Part shown: positions 14,027-27,561 of the stretch, one piece after another
How positions within the stretch are numbered: position 1 is the first letter of the stretch
Layout of the letters: each line of letters opens with the position of its first letter
Source: Atrichornis clamosus
Taxonomy: Eukaryota; Chordata; Aves; Passeriformes; Menuridae
Direction: 5' to 3'
NCBI GenBank assembly: GCA_013400975.1
Contig: WBMZ01012212.1
Coordinates: 186,001 to 250,000 of the forward strand
DNA length: 64,000 nucleotides
The notes under the pieces: generated by a model
Told to the model about the DNA's origin: nothing
Databases searched by the model: none
What the model saw: only the letters and a program-made list of their open reading frames with translations
Made by a program: the position numbers and the translations under genes

Positions 14027-17000
14027 ATTGTGGGAATGTGAATGGAAAAAACTGCAAGTCTTGACAAAGAGTTTAATATTTCTCAAGCTTGGCTAGCTCC
14101 AGTTTAGGAATAGTCACTGACAACTTGTCTGGAGAAGTCATGTTGATAAGGCCCCAGATATATAGAAAATTAATTGATTTGAACATTTTAAATTAACTTA
14201 AATATATAAAAATTTGGATGAACCTGTAGCCAAAGATTAAATCGTGGAGAAGAGTATGGTTGGAGAGCATAAAGATGGTCCACTGGAAATTGTCCAGCAA
14301 GAAAACATAACTGGGTAACTGTTTCAGTGGCTAATCCATAGCCTCCTGATGTCAGTGGAATGCTTCAAAGGGATTTCAGGTCTAAGAAAACAAATTAAAA
14401 GCACAAGCCTGTAAGGAGACATTCACTCCCAGTGTGATGGTAAAATGGTGGCATTAGGAAAGAGAATGGTGGACCTTCAAGTGGCCCCCAAAAGGAGCAC
14501 ATGTAGAATATGCAGGTGGACTTTCTTCAGGTTGTCCTGTGCAGATTTGTGCAGGGATACACAGGACACGTCAGGAAACAATGCCTCTGGTCTTTCATCA
14601 GAAATGGGGAAATCTGCTGGTGCTACATGCCGATGGTGACAGCTGCTATCCTGGTTGTCATACAGGGGACTGGAACAGGAGTCCCAGCACTCAGAGCAAA
14701 ACCTGCTAAAGCTTGTAATCAAGCTTTCTTATATGGATTAGTATAATCATGTCCTGTGGAGAGCAGGGACAGATGGAGACCTGTAATACATGTTCACTGG
14801 TGAGTTACACAGACATGGACAAGATGTAGCTGACCCTATGCTCTTGAATTTGTCAAGAACCACTAAAATTATTATCAGTGAATTTCTGTATCTGACTTGT
14901 GCCCTAAGAAAAAGAAAAGTTCTTCTCTTCAATAAGTAATTCAGTACCATGAAGCATATTCTTTAATTGCACGAGGAAAAATAGCCTGTGGGTTTAACTC
15001 TGTGCCATACATAGATGTTTGTGGAAATGGTCTCCATATATTTATCATCAGATCAAAATAACATGTTCTGATGGGACAAAAAATAACAAAAGCCAAACAA
15101 CAAAAGCCCAAAAAAGACATCCACAGAAAAGAATTACCACAATTCAGTGCTGTTAGAACAGATTTCTTTGTTAGCATTATAAATGTGAACAAGATTTATT
15201 GGTAACAAAACGTGATTTGCTGGGTAGTATGAGATAAAAAGATGGGTGGTACTCCTCCCTCAGAAGAAAACCTTGCACAAATGAGTTTTGTCTGAGAGAA
15301 GCTCTGTCTTGCTTGCTGATTTCCAGAAGTAGCATTTATTGTACTACAGTCTCTTTTCATTTTGCTTAGTCTTTAAGGGAAAGTGTGGGGGAGGACAGTA
15401 TAATACAGTGCTCTACTGAGCATGTGTGTATATTTTTAATTGCAGTATATTTTAATGAAATACATTTTCATTTATTAAAGAGCAGTGAGGTAGCACTTGT
15501 TTCATCCCAGGAATCAGGGTGCACTAAAAATTTAGTATTATTTTCATTTTGATGTGTTAGTATAAATGAGAAGAAAGCTAATATCTTATTTTAAACTGGT
15601 GTGATATATATGTGAGAAAACTTGAGTTGATTTATGCATAAATATATAAATACACATAAAACCACCCAAATATTGACATGACTAGGCTTGTAATGTTCCT
15701 GAGCAGTTCTGACTAGTGACACGGTTCAGTTTACTGTGATTTCATGGATGCTGATAAGTAGGAGATTCTCCTCTTGGAGGAAAGAGATAGTGATATATTT
15801 ACACTTCAGCAAGGCAGAAGGGCAAGGGCGAGCAGGGAAGAATAACTTTCAAGTTTTTTTTCTGTTTGTGGCATTTGAGATTCTCCAGCATATCCTTCCT
15901 AGTGTCTGGCTGCTGGTGAGGAGCTCAGGCCTTGGATAAGCACTGTGCTGTACCTGCCAGCTCAAGTGGCACTAAATGCCCCTGTTTAAGACACTTCATT
16001 TTTCTCTTTGCATTTCAATCATAGCTAGAAATCTGTATATCTCACACCTTAGAAACGTCACAGCTGGGTGTTGGCTCAAGGCTTATCTTCCTTCTGAGAG
16101 TGGTGGACAGCACTGGCCGTGGACTGACTACAGGTTTTCAGTCCAGTGCAAACAAGGTAACATAGAGAAAAAATAACTTCCAAGTTAACACCCAGCGGAC
16201 ACACATATATCTGTATATAGATATAGATATATATAGATATATAAATATATCCATTTTGTTGTCATTTTTTCTTTTGCAACTGACTCAAAACCCTTACATA
16301 ACTAAAGCACAATTGTAGCAATATATATTTTTTTCATCCTTTCCTGTCCAAATTCAAAGAAACTATCCTGTTCAGGTATTAATGTCAGGACATTTCTTAG
16401 TGAGATATTATTCTTAATGTCTCATTAAGATACATTTCAAAAAGAGGTAAGTTTCCTCTGACGGATAGGCTGTTGAGAGGAGCTATGCCTATTTGATCAG
16501 CTGGAGTTTTGCCTTACTGGTCACAGGAAATTATTGCATGACCTTATATGTCATATACAGGAAAGTGTCTACACTTCCCAAAGCTGTGCTAGAAATCATG
16601 AAATATTTTAATCTTCTGATGCAGAGATTTCTTTCTTAAGACACACATTTTTAGTTCAGATTTATTAACAAAATTTGAATAGCTTAATCATGTTCAAAGT
16701 AAAAATATTGCCTCTGGGAGTCAAATGCTTTCTGTTTTCAGCCAAACCTGACCCATATATGGTGTTTGTATGTTTCAGATACCATAGAATTACTACTTTC
16801 TGGTGGGAATTCTTTGTAACATGCAATTTTTATTAAGGTTAGGAGTTATTGGATCAAATATTGATGTAAATTCTCATCCTAAAAAAATAATTAGGAATGC
16901 CTGTATTTTAAAAAAACACCACAACTTTGTTTTACTGGAAACATTTGTTTCTCATTTTAGATGTTTTTGCTTTCATGTAGTTCTGCCTTGTGAAGTTTAT

Positions 17001-20000
17001 TTTCTTAGTAATGATCATTTAATCTTCCATTTTAAGTTTTGTCACTGAATATATTGAGAAAACCTGTAAGGTTTTTGCTTTAACTAAAACCATGGAATCT
17101 GATAGAACTTTTTAAAATTCACCTTAAGGACATAGGTTAATCTCATCTGTGCTGAAAACCCTCAGTTTCTACCAGCATATCATGGAAATACTATTGTTTC
17201 TCAGCTATGGATCTGGTTTTCAGTGTGGTTCTGAGTGAAAAGCACAACCATAATAGTTGTCTCTTAAATTGCATAAAAATACATTTGGTGTTAATATCTT
17301 TGTTTAAGTAACTTTGAGAATAATGATACCAACATGAAGTCAAAATATGAATTCTGTACAAAAGACATTTTTCAAGGATGCTTTGCTGCATTATTTCATC
17401 TTTCCACTCTTCCTTCCAGTGGTTTTTCAACTTGACTTGTCATGGTAACAAAATGGTGATGCAATGTGTGTAAGACTTGTGCAGTCACAAGGTTGCAGAT
17501 ATCAGAGCCTTGTTCAGTCTTTATGAAATATGAACAGCTCTTGATCTATACCCATACAGTCAGTAGAATTCTTTCAAATGGCAAAGATATCTGTGCCTAA
17601 CCAACTCTAGGAGGACTCCCTGTTAGAAGCTTTCTTCCTCAACAAAACACTAATCCCTTCCAAGGTCTCTGATGACACCTAACTGGGTTTTTATTTGAAA
17701 TTGGACAGATTTTATTTTTTATTTGTATCTCTACAGACAGAAGAAACATTATAATATAGAAAATAGATTTGTATTCTTTTATTTAAATAATTCATCAGAT
17801 AAATATCAAATAAACCTGCCATCAAATTTTATATTGTGTATAATAATGGAGAAAAAATTAATTTTATATTAGGTTGATAACATCAACTCTTTCAGAGTCT
17901 AGAACTAACCAGATATAGAAGTACATTTCAACAAGGTCCAGCATGTGAGGTTCCCATTCCAGCATCATATGCAGAAAGTCAGATTTTCTAAAGAGGGTTT
18001 TTCTGTTTCTAACTTCTATACAAAGTGGTCAAGTTTAGTGCATAATACCACTGAGAAAAATGAAGCTGAGATGCATGAGCATGCTCATCTGAAAATGCAA
18101 TTAATAATTTTTTTAAAAATACATAAAAAAGAATTGTTTCTTTTCTCCATGCATTTCTGCATATATTTCTGGATGAGAGCATAGTATTCATATTGAATTG
18201 ATCAAATATAGTTTCCACTGAGAATCCTATCTCTTTCCTGTGTCCTGTAATCTATCCATGAATTATTGAGACAGTGTAAGACCAGCAGGACTAGCATAAA
18301 ACTTCTGGAGAAAGATGACATCTGAACAGCAGTCAGGCTTAAATTGTGTTTGAATTTGTCCAAAGAAGATACAATCAAAGGAGAAAAATTGGTAGACTAA
18401 TATTCAACTCTAATTCATATTCATGTATGGTATAATGAATCAGTTGTATAGGTAACATGAACTTAGAACATGCTCTAAACAAGATATAATATCATTGCAG
18501 AGCTGTTTTGGTACAGCATGAACTATAATGATTTTATTGTTGTTCAGATTTTTAATAATAATAAATTTTATTCTTTTGAAGAAATACATCATGTCAGCTA
18601 TATAATAAATTATAGTTGTCCACTTCTTACATTAATTTGTCCATCCACCCTTAATATCTTCTTTCACATAAGAACTTCACAGGTCACAAAAGTATTATGA
18701 AGCACAGCAAATGTCATCCGAAATGTATTAGCCTAAACTAGTGGGTGGTTCCAACTAATGGGAAGAAATAGATATAAACACTTTGCCTGGTTTTGTCCAA
18801 TTCCTCTCAGAGATAAGGGCTGATAAGATCAGTAGCAAAACAGTACAATATGTGAATCTGAACACATGCTGTTTGTTTCTGATTAAGACACCAAGTGTAG
18901 GGAAGAGAGCAAATATCCCTTATCAGTAGTCTGTATATATTTGTATGTGCAAAAGCCTATCTCTGCATGGATACATGTAAAATATTTGTGAATCCTGTAT
19001 TGTGATTAAGGTGAAATCTGTGTAGTACCACATCTAAATATGACTCACAAATCATTATGCAGGAAATGACATACATATGTGAAAGGATATTAAAGAAATA
19101 TGCATCTTCAGCTATGGTTCTTGTGGTGCTTCTTAGCAAAAAACTCTATTCAAATCTTCTTTAATTTAGGTCTCTGATGTTCAAAGTGATTGAGTCTAAA
19201 GTGGATTTACATTTCTAGAGCTTGACTGAACTAATCTTTCATTTGTCCTACACTATGCAACAGCTTGCACAGTTCAGGTTTTGGGGGCTACTTAATAAAA
19301 GCCCACTCTTTAAAAGCAACAGGTCCGGTTTTTGTGTTCAGTTTCTTGACAAATTACTGGAATGTTGTCATCTATATCCCGCCTCGAGGTAAGATTTGCA
19401 AATGAATAATAATTTTCCCTGTTTGAGGACTTCAGGCCAGATCTGACATACCAAAAACACATGAGTACAACTCATGCTGAGGAAGATAAATAAACAGGGA
19501 AAAGGATAGCTCCTTCCCTATACTTCTCAATTTGAGCACTCCAGGTTGAATCTGGGGAGTAACTCCTCTTACAACAGAGACAAAAATCAGATCTAAATTT
19601 GTTCAAGGCAGTGGGATCTGGTAATTTGAGTGAAAATCATCTTTATCTAATGCTAAAATATATTGCATTTTCTATTACTTTCTTTTTTTCTTTCAAGCCT
19701 GCCCAATTCTATAGAATCAAAATCACTATAAACAAAAGAACTGAAACTAGAGACTACTAAAATTAATGTTAATTAAGTTAATGTCCAGATTCCACACAAG
19801 ATTTTTTCAAAAGGCCAGCTAAGTGAGGACTATTTCTCAAGAAGTAGAATATGGGAGTAGGTGAATTCCAGAAAAATCAGTTATATCAAGATTATGAATA
19901 CTTCTAAAATAAATATAAATAGCACTGGGTTGACTGCTGAAAACAACAAACTGAAAGATAGTTTGCCTGAAGAAAAAGCTCATGCAGTTTATAGAAGTCA

Positions 20001-21064
20001 GATGAAAACATTTCTTAATACATTCTAGGTCCACTGAAATTACAGGGTGCCTGTTCTTATCATCATAGATCTTGTAGTGTATCATGCAAAGAGCAAGAAG
20101 TGGAAAGCTCTTATCTCTATTTGTGATAGAAAACCCAGTAAATCTCAGAGAAAAGGCTACAAGTGAGTTATGAGTGCCTTAGTGTCCTATCTATACAATG
20201 CATTTTTCTTCTTGTAAGAATGATGGTGTTGATTTAGAAGTGTGACGAGAAAAAGAAGAGGAAAATCAGAAAAGGGATTTTTATCTTCTACCACAAAATG
20301 TATACTTACTCTTTTCTTTTCATCTTTCAGGAAAAATTACAAAAGCTTGGTTATTATTTGTGGAAATTATGACTGTGGTACAGAAGGCAATGTTTTTAGG
20401 GTTTTTTTGCAGCTTTTAGCTATGTAATAATTAAGATATACTATCCTATGTCTAAACTGGGAGCTTTTTGAGCTCCCTGTCCTTCCCACTGTCATAGACA
20501 TGCTGTAGATCAGGCATCATCCCTAAACTCTAGTTGTCCACAAGCAACTGGATTATAAAACACTTTGATTCACACATCTTCCCAGTCTAGGCAGGCAGTT
20601 TAAGTGTCCTGCAATGAGATATTACTCCCCTCAGTCAATTGCAAAAAGAGATAGGCACAACTTCCTAAAGAAGGAAAACTTTAAATAGCAATATTCTTTT
20701 ATAATTGCCACATATAAACTTACTTTGCCTTAAAAAATACCAATGCTTCTCATCATTTATTATCAATTCAAATATGGAGAATAATGACAGCTGATATGAT
20801 ATGATATATTGCCACTGATATAACTGGTACCTATTAAAGTTCTGAGCAATATAATTACCTACTGAATTCCAGTCATCTATGTAATATCTGCGATACCTAC
20901 AAACTTGCTGCCATAAATTTGGGTGTCTGCACAATTATATAACCCATTCTGCCAAATTTCTTCCTTAGCAAGCTCCAGTATTGCTTTCTGAGGGTATGGA
21001 TCAGGAACACAGGTAGTGATTTCCTCGATCCTTCTGGTAACAAGGAATAATATTGATAAGAATA
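14027..21064. other. AT-rich gene-free DNA with a GC-richer patch
   Basis: No host gene or clear transposon was recognised. The patch at about 14445-14725 is GC-richer than its flanks and carries overlapping short frames on both strands (about 80 codons at most), none resembling a known family. The remainder is AT-rich with simple sequence, including the TA-rich run at 16201-16252 described separately. Confidence 0.5.
16201..16252. repeat. AT/GATA-like microsatellite
   Basis: This is a run of ATAT, TAGATA and GATATA units over about 50 bases. It is an imperfect TA-rich microsatellite, potentially polymorphic and able to form self-complementary structure. Confidence 0.8.
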
Positions 21065-21851
21065 GGCAGATCGAGCAGGTCAATGCTCTGAAGATGGTGC
21101 AGAGAGACCTTGACAAATTACAGGACTGGGCAATCACCCACTGTAGGAAGTTCAACAAGAGAAAGTGTCAGATTCTGCACCTGGGATGGGGCAACCCCAG
21201 ATATGCAGATGAACTGATGAATGAGAGTCTGGAAATCAATGCTGCAGAAAGGGACCTGGGGATCCTGGTCAATGGCAAGTTGAACATGAGTCAGCAGTGC
21301 TCTGGCAGGCAGGAGGGCCACCAGTGTCCTGGGGGCATCAGGCCCAGCATCGCCAGCCGGGCAGGGGAGGGGATTGTCCCACTCTGCTCTGCACTGGGGC
21401 AGCCTCACCTCGAGTGCTGGGGGCAGTTTTGTGCAACACAATATAATAAAAATATTAAACAACTAGAGAGCATACAAAAGAGGGCAAGCAAGGTGGTGAA
21501 GGGCAAGACACGTGAGGAGAGGCTGAGGTCACTTGGTCTGTTCAGCCTGGAGAAGAGGAGACTGAAGGGACACCTCCTTGCAGTTACAACTTTCTTGTGA
21601 GGAAAAGAGGAGATGCAGGCACTGATCTCTACTCTGTGGTGACCAGTGACAGAATCCAAGGGAATGGCTTGAAGTTGTGTCGTGGGAGGTTTAGGTTGTT
21701 TATTAGAAAAAGGTTCTTCACCCAGAGGCAGGTTGGGCACTGGAACAGGCTCCCCAGAGAAGTGGCATCAGCCTCGCAGGGCTCAAGAAGCATTTGGACA
21801 ACATTCTTGGGTACATGGTGTGAATCTTGGGGTGGTCCTGTGGAGGTCTAG
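21065..21851 (+). pseudogene. CR1 ORF2 C-terminal remnant (frameshifted)
   Basis: This is the dead coding part of the CR1 copy. A first frame runs to a stop at 21598-21600. It is open from 21016, so its first residues come from the flank rather than the element. The family pattern then resumes in another frame from 21597 to 21851, starting with MRKRGDAGTDLY. Comparison with the usual CR1 order (HL-AVYNFLMRGRG-like) suggests one base was lost at about 21594-21597. The product would be the region after the polymerase domain only. There is no endonuclease and no catalytic aspartate pair, so it cannot support its own movement. Confidence 0.85.
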
Positions 21852-21903
21852 GATTTGGACTCAGTGATCACTTCCACTTCAGCATATTCTGTGAGTCTGT
21901 GAC
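21065..21903 (+). mobile_element. CR1 LINE, 5'-truncated, late ORF2 to 3' tail
   Basis: This is a forward-strand CR1 copy covering the C-terminal part of ORF2 and a short 3' UTR. The coding part begins near MVQRDLDKLQDWAI, contains the post-RT blocks ILHLGWGNP, ERDLGILVNGKLNMSQQ and LFSLEKRRLKGHLLAV, and continues in a second frame with GNGLKLCRGRFRL, FFTQRQVGHWNRLPREV. It ends in a tail reading CAGCATATTCTGTGAGTCTG, the form used by one group of avian CR1 elements and different from the element at 27816. The catalytic RT core (the FADD box) is absent because of 5' truncation. The single-base break and otherwise long frames suggest it is less decayed than its neighbours. Confidence 0.92.
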
Positions 21904-24900
21904 CTTCTGTACTTGAATGTCTAGGTGGACATTTATGTCTCATTTACAAAACATTTACATTTCTGTTAGATGTGAGACTGTGGCTTGTTTTAGTTTAGGA
22001 AAAAGCTTGACAAATATTTTTCTAAAGGATTCCACTCTCTTATCAACAATAAAGTACTCTAGAGATGTCCCACAAAAATCTATTATGTTACTAAAATTGC
22101 ATATTATAATATTGGGATTGGTTCATTTTATCCTTTGGACTGCAGCTCCAGGATGGGTAAAAACATTCTGAGATCCTATTTCCATTATTCTCTGTCCAAG
22201 ATCTTGGGAAATATGCTTAATTTGCAACTTCCAACCAGCCTTTCACAGATGCCAGGAACCACAGCAGGATGTTTTTAGGGTGCATGTGAGGAAAGGCTGG
22301 TTGAATGTGAGGTCATGATATGAAATATGTAATCAACTCCTTTCCAACTAGAACTCTATCCATTCAAAACATAAAACCTGTGGTTCTTACTATTGCTTTA
22401 TTTTTTATTTTATTTTAAGTGCACCCTTTGCTGCAAAGCCAAGCTATCTCTCTCTCCTACTAAAACATTCCCTGAGAACAAATGAGCATTTTTGTTAAAG
22501 CATGAGAATAGTGGAAGAATTATGATTCTGTTGGATAAGATCTCTTTGTTTAAAATAGTTGCCATATTCTACAGAGAAATCAGACACCTTGTTGGTGTTT
22601 TCTTATAGTAAACATAAGGTCACTGAGAGGAAACAGGCTAGATGGAAGATCACCATGGTATGAAATTACTTCCATCTGCAAATGCTGTAAATTATGTGGA
22701 CATAAAAAGAGAAGTTATGATAAGAACTCTGAAGTGTTGTGTATCTGGACTTTAAAACGTTATTCTGCTAAGGACTTTATTCTACTGCCAAGATTAAGAA
22801 ACATGAAGTCATGATTCAGGACCTGGGCCCTGTCAAAGCCATTCTGCTCAAGAAATGTACTCCTTCCTCTTGTATTCTTTTTTTTTCATTCCCTATAGGA
22901 AAGATGATCTTAGATGATTGACTGTTCATTGTAATTTTTCATATTCACATTTTTTTAGTTTCTAGTTTGACACTAGTTCTACGGTCAAGCCTGAGGGAAG
23001 TGTTAGGAAAGCATAAGCTTATTTTCTTTTTCTGTGTATTAATTGTACCTAAAGAGACATAATTACTTTTTCCTTTCAGATATATTTCAGGCTATGATCC
23101 AAACAGCCTTCTTTCTATGTACACAGTTCTGCACATACTGAGCACTCATATGTGCAACTTTGAGCCCCTAATTACTTTATATCACATTAAAAATTTAGTT
23201 TTCCAATTTCATCACAGCTGTTTTGGTCACTCATTTTACATGACATTGTCTTGCTTGATGGTTATGTTTCTAAAACGATAAAACCTTTCAAAATATTCTG
23301 GGAAGACTTTTACTGTATAATTCCATGAAAATATATTAATTGTACCTCCTTCAAAAATGTAATGACATACAAACACAGGATGAAAATTTTGCAGTTCCTG
23401 TGAGTATTTCTTGGAAAAATTTATATTCAGATCAAGAAATAAATTTCTATTTTTTGAGCATTAAGGGCTTCCACTATTATAAAAAATATTTTATCTTAAT
23501 TGTGACTTTTTCTTTCTTCTTTACTTCCTTTGAGGGAATTTATTTACGATTCTTTAAAGGAGTCTTTTTATACAAAAGGATTCATGTGTTTTGTGGATTT
23601 TTATCAGTTTAGAAGAGCATATTCGTTGCAGTTCAATACATGCCCTGAGAAAAGTCAGCATGAGAATTAAAGTTTTTTCTCAAGGAGGTCTTGCATAATT
23701 TCCTAACAAAATACATTACAAGTATAACAAAAACATATATGCACAGACCACAGATATAAACATTTTACAAGGGTAACTCCCATTCCCGTCTGTCTTCTCC
23801 TTGTGTATCAAACAAATTACTGCAATGTAACAAAGGAAAGGCTGTTCCTTAAGTTGCTTTTCAATTGGGGCCTTGTCTTTATCTATGCAAGAGAGTACAA
23901 AAATGTTTATTTATACATGTGGCTCTTTACAGTTGTTACTCAAAAAGTGCTGCGTACAAACATCTAGGATTTCTCCAGCGAAAAGAATACAAATGCACAC
24001 ATTGAAGATAATGACTATAGGTGAAAGTTCCATTTGGCAGTTGTCCACACAGCCTGAAGATATTAACAAGGAGACTTTAGAGAGAGATGCCAGATTTCTC
24101 TTCATCGTTACCCAAAGCATTGTTACAGAGATGTCTGGATCCAGGTCCAAGAATTTCCAGCTAAAAAGAACTCCAGGAGTTTTCTTTGATTCTGCTTTGG
24201 ATAGGCCCCCAGTAGCCCTCCCAAGGAGTTGGTGATGAAAGACAGTGATGAGGAAGATTATAATTTTTTTTAAGGAAAATCACCCTCTTCAAAATCATCA
24301 GTGTTAAGGATTAAACTAAGAAAAGAGGAAAAAATTATGTAGACCAATAAGTCCCTGAAACTGATGGCTCTGTTGCATTGGGAGATTTTCAGAATTATAC
24401 AGTAGGAACAGAACTATGTTTTTTACTCAGAATTTTTCATTCAAATTTGGGTTTCTTCCTGAAAGATTTTAGCAGTACAGAAGATACATTCTCTCTTGTG
24501 ATTGAATTACTTTTTTCCTGGCAAACTTTTCTCTACTTTGGTCTACTGCATAGTTGATCAGACAATAACACTTGGGAAAGTTTTACAGGAGAGGATCATT
24601 GAATCTTAGGATTTCCATGTAATTTGATATAATTGTAAACAAATAAATTTTCCTTCATTCATTTACCTGAAAGGTCCATCTACCTTCTCATTCAATACAA
24701 GAGTGTTTTTTAGTCAGCTAAAATGTCAGCTAACTGTACAATGAGAGATAATGAAAAGTTATTTAATTTAGTTGCCTGCAGAAAAATAAGCTGGGTTTTG
24801 GTGCTTGCAGGAAACAGTGGAATATTTCCATGGCAAAATAGAAGTTGAGATATTAATATAAAATGCTATAACTATTGAAAATTGGATTATGAAGGAGAAA

Positions 24901-25859
24901 GACAAAGGAGTGGCCAGGCAATGATCTGCTTTTTTATTTAAAATTTCTGAAATTTGTTCCAGCTATTGAACAGTTGAAATATTTATTTCAATTGCCACAT
25001 CAACTCTTACAACATTTCTGTTTCCAACATGTTACCTACTAAAAAATCCTGAATTTTAAGCTAAATATCTCCATGGAAGACTATGCGGAAAATAACTTGC
25101 ATTGTTTTGCCATAGGCAAATGATTATACTGTAATTTTTTTTGCTTCTTTTAAATTGGTGGAAGACCTATTTGCCTTACCAAAATAGAGATATCCATAGC
25201 ACAAGTATTTAACCTGAATTTGTAACCCTCAAACCCCTTTATGGCCATTGAAGAGGAATAGCAATTTTTTTATAAAATTCATTGCAACATACTGTAAATG
25301 CCAAAAAGAAATAAGAATGTTTTCATCCTTATTGAAATATTTCTCCTTTCATAATATTCTGAGTCTAATTTCTAGTGAAAAACTGCTGGCATTCAAAATG
25401 ATGAGTTTGTCCGGTTTGTTATGGCACCAGAAAGTAAGCTACAGTACCAGTGTTCCCTGTCTTGTGTTTTCCTGTGTGCCTGTGGTATGTGACATTGTTT
25501 TTTGCCTTCTAGTATGTTACAGATATACTAATCAGAGACTTATCGAGTCTCTTAATTCCCTTGTTCTCTGAGTTTCTTCCCTGCTTCTTTCATGCCAACT
25601 CTCTCTCTAAATTTGACTTCTGCTTTAAAGCCCATCAGAACTTAATTCCATTGATTATAAGTATGTGGAAAGATGACTGGGGGTACAATTGGAGGAAACT
25701 GAGAAGTCATATTTGCATTATAGCTCCTGACAGGAATTATAATGATGCAGAACTTACAGAGTAAAACACAATTTTAGCTCCCTGTTTGGAATGCTGTTGG
25801 CATGCTCAAAACCTGTTCCATAATAATTCCTCATACACAAAATTTGCAACCATAGCACC
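21904..25859. other. AT-rich gene-free DNA
   Basis: No gene or recognisable mobile element was found. A 120-codon frame at 23873-24235 on the plus strand shows no recognisable domain and has no coding context. The stretch is typical AT-rich noncoding DNA. Confidence 0.55.
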
Positions 25860-26004
25860 TGCTAAGGGGAATGGAATGGAGGGTGGAATGGTTGGAGAAA
25901 CTGCAGCCAGGCTCTGTTGCAATCCTTGCAGAGAGGGGAACTCAATGGTACTTTGCAGCTGTTAAACCGTACAACACCTATCAGCCAGGGGAGGTAGGGG
26001 AAGA
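25860..26004 (+). mobile_element. Possible retroviral internal remnant ending in a purine tract
   Basis: The purine-rich text at 25862-25910 and the tract AGGGGAGGTAGGGGAAGA (about 25987-26004) lie directly before the proposed start of the LTR at 26005. That is where the polypurine tract of a retroviral element is expected. The 67-codon frame at 25871-26074 has no domain I recognise and runs past the proposed LTR start, so it is not evidence of a gene. This is inference from position and composition only. Confidence 0.3.
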
Positions 26005-26267
26005 TGTCCTACTGCTGAGCCAACAACTCTGGCAAAATCACTCTCCTCAGATGAACTTGCTAATTATAGCCTAATTTTAATATTAAAACACACATCTCCA
26101 CCCCAAAATTACCTCTCTCCAAGGTATAACCACCCCTCACTGCGTGTGTGCTTTATATTCTTTTTGACGGTATCTTTAAAAGCAAAGCAAGAGAATTTTA
26201 CACCAATCAGTAACAAAGGTATGCATGACTAGAGTCACTCAAGCCCCACCTAAATACAAAGAAATAG

Positions 26268-26274
26268 TATAAAA
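26268..26274 (+). promoter_or_regulatory. TATA box of the probable LTR
   Basis: The sequence TATAAAA lies about 60 bases after a CCAAT box (26203-26207). This spacing is typical of a retroviral U3 promoter. Present-day activity is unknown. Confidence 0.45.
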
Positions 26275-26606
26275 GTAAGTCAAGAATGGGGGAAAAGTTA
26301 AGGAAGACTCCATCGTAACTGCTGGGATCAGTTGATGATCTGAACCTGTCTTCTCTCCCACAGGAATGCCTATTGGGTAAGAATCGTACTCTATGCTCAC
26401 TGAATATTTTTATTGGGGATTTATTGTCTGATTTTGCAGTCAGATACTATCACCAACAATCCTCAAACCTTAACCTGTCATAATTTTATATTAACAGTAT
26501 TATTCCATAAACATTTCCTTAGGGCTAATTTGATTTGTACTTGGTAATAGGTAAGGAACAACTATCCCTTTGCTTTGTCCCCCTTACTATTCACACTCTT
26601 ACAATT

Positions 26607-26612
26607 AATAAA
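26607..26612 (+). terminator. Polyadenylation signal of the probable LTR
   Basis: AATAAA sits about 25 bases before the proposed LTR end at 26635. It lies about 330 bases after the TATA box, which would make an unusually long R region if both signals belong to the same LTR. Confidence 0.4.
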
Positions 26613-26635
26613 GCTCTTGAATTTTCTTCAAAACA

Positions 26636-27561
26636 AAAAAATATACATAAGAACAAAAACGTATAAATAAAACACTAAATATACACAGAACTGTTCCTGT
26701 TTTTCTCATGCCTGCCTTCATATCTATACCCTCATTATCAAGACTTTGTTCCATTGGTATTATCTGAACTTCTTGGTGCACAAGACTGAGGAAAATTTAT
26801 CATCCAAGTCTTCGAGTTACCAAGTTAACTTTCATTGCAATCTTCACTCATTATCATGATATGAGAATTTAGTATTATCATTTCTTTAATGACTGAATAA
26901 TAATTTTAGTCTTCAATCAAATAGAGAACTTTGTTATCCAGTTCTCAATATAGTATCCTAAACAAAAAGTTAACAACCAGTAAATTAATCAATCAATAAC
27001 AAATAATCAACACCTTAAATAAACAATTAAAATAAATATATTCTTTCTTCCTTAATATCTTAAGCCCATGAATTCCATAGTGAAGGCATGCAAAGGCAAT
27101 AAAAGTTTATTATTAATATACATGGGTTAAAGGGGCTTAGAAAGAAAACGAATCAAATACATGAAGAGTTTTCATTGTGCCTGCTCCAAGTCACTGCAGA
27201 ATTTCACTTTCTGTCTTATTTATTAAGCAAAAGACAAATTGCTCTGATATTAGAGAAATATGGCAGGGAGGAAAATGAAACAAGTGGCCAGTGTACTTAA
27301 GTATTTTGTTTCCCTCTAGATACAATTTTCATTTAAATTTTAATGTCACATTTCTTTAACAAATAAATATGTAAAGAATAAGGCAGACTTTGTGGGATCA
27401 CTTCAGCAATTAAAACTCCTCTTTTTCCTGTCAGTTTTAACAACAAACAATTACAGCAGTGCTAACATCAGTTCAGTCTCATCACCCCTTTGTCAACCTG
27501 TGCTTCATGATTTCAGAGAAGTGTAATAAAATGGACGGATAGTATATTTCCTCATTTTTTT
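26636..27561. other. AT-rich gene-free DNA
   Basis: Very AT-rich sequence follows the probable LTR, starting with an A-rich run (26635-26660). No gene, primer-binding site or further repeat was recognised. Confidence 0.55.

Larger units (their letters stand above)
26005..26635 (+). mobile_element. Probable endogenous retrovirus LTR
   Basis: The interval has LTR-like architecture. It begins TGTCC directly after a purine tract. It has a CCAAT box at 26203-26207, a TATAAAA box at 26268-26274 in the sequence AGTATAAAAG, and a splice-donor-like GGTAAG at about 26376-26381. The polyadenylation signal AATAAA lies at 26607-26612 in a late position, and the proposed end is AAAACA. No matching LTR and no primer-binding site were seen downstream, so it is either a solo LTR or the 3' LTR of a mostly deleted provirus. 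I could not confirm a target duplication, and both ends are uncertain by tens of bases. Confidence 0.5.

Noticed and set aside
19440..19580. Short phrases resembling an ancient amniote repeat (GGCCAGATCTGAC, GGGGAGTAACTCCT)
   Set aside because: The pieces are too short and too far apart to support an element.
23873..24235. 120-codon forward open frame
   Set aside because: No known motif and a reverse-strand frame overlaps it. Nothing suggests an exon.
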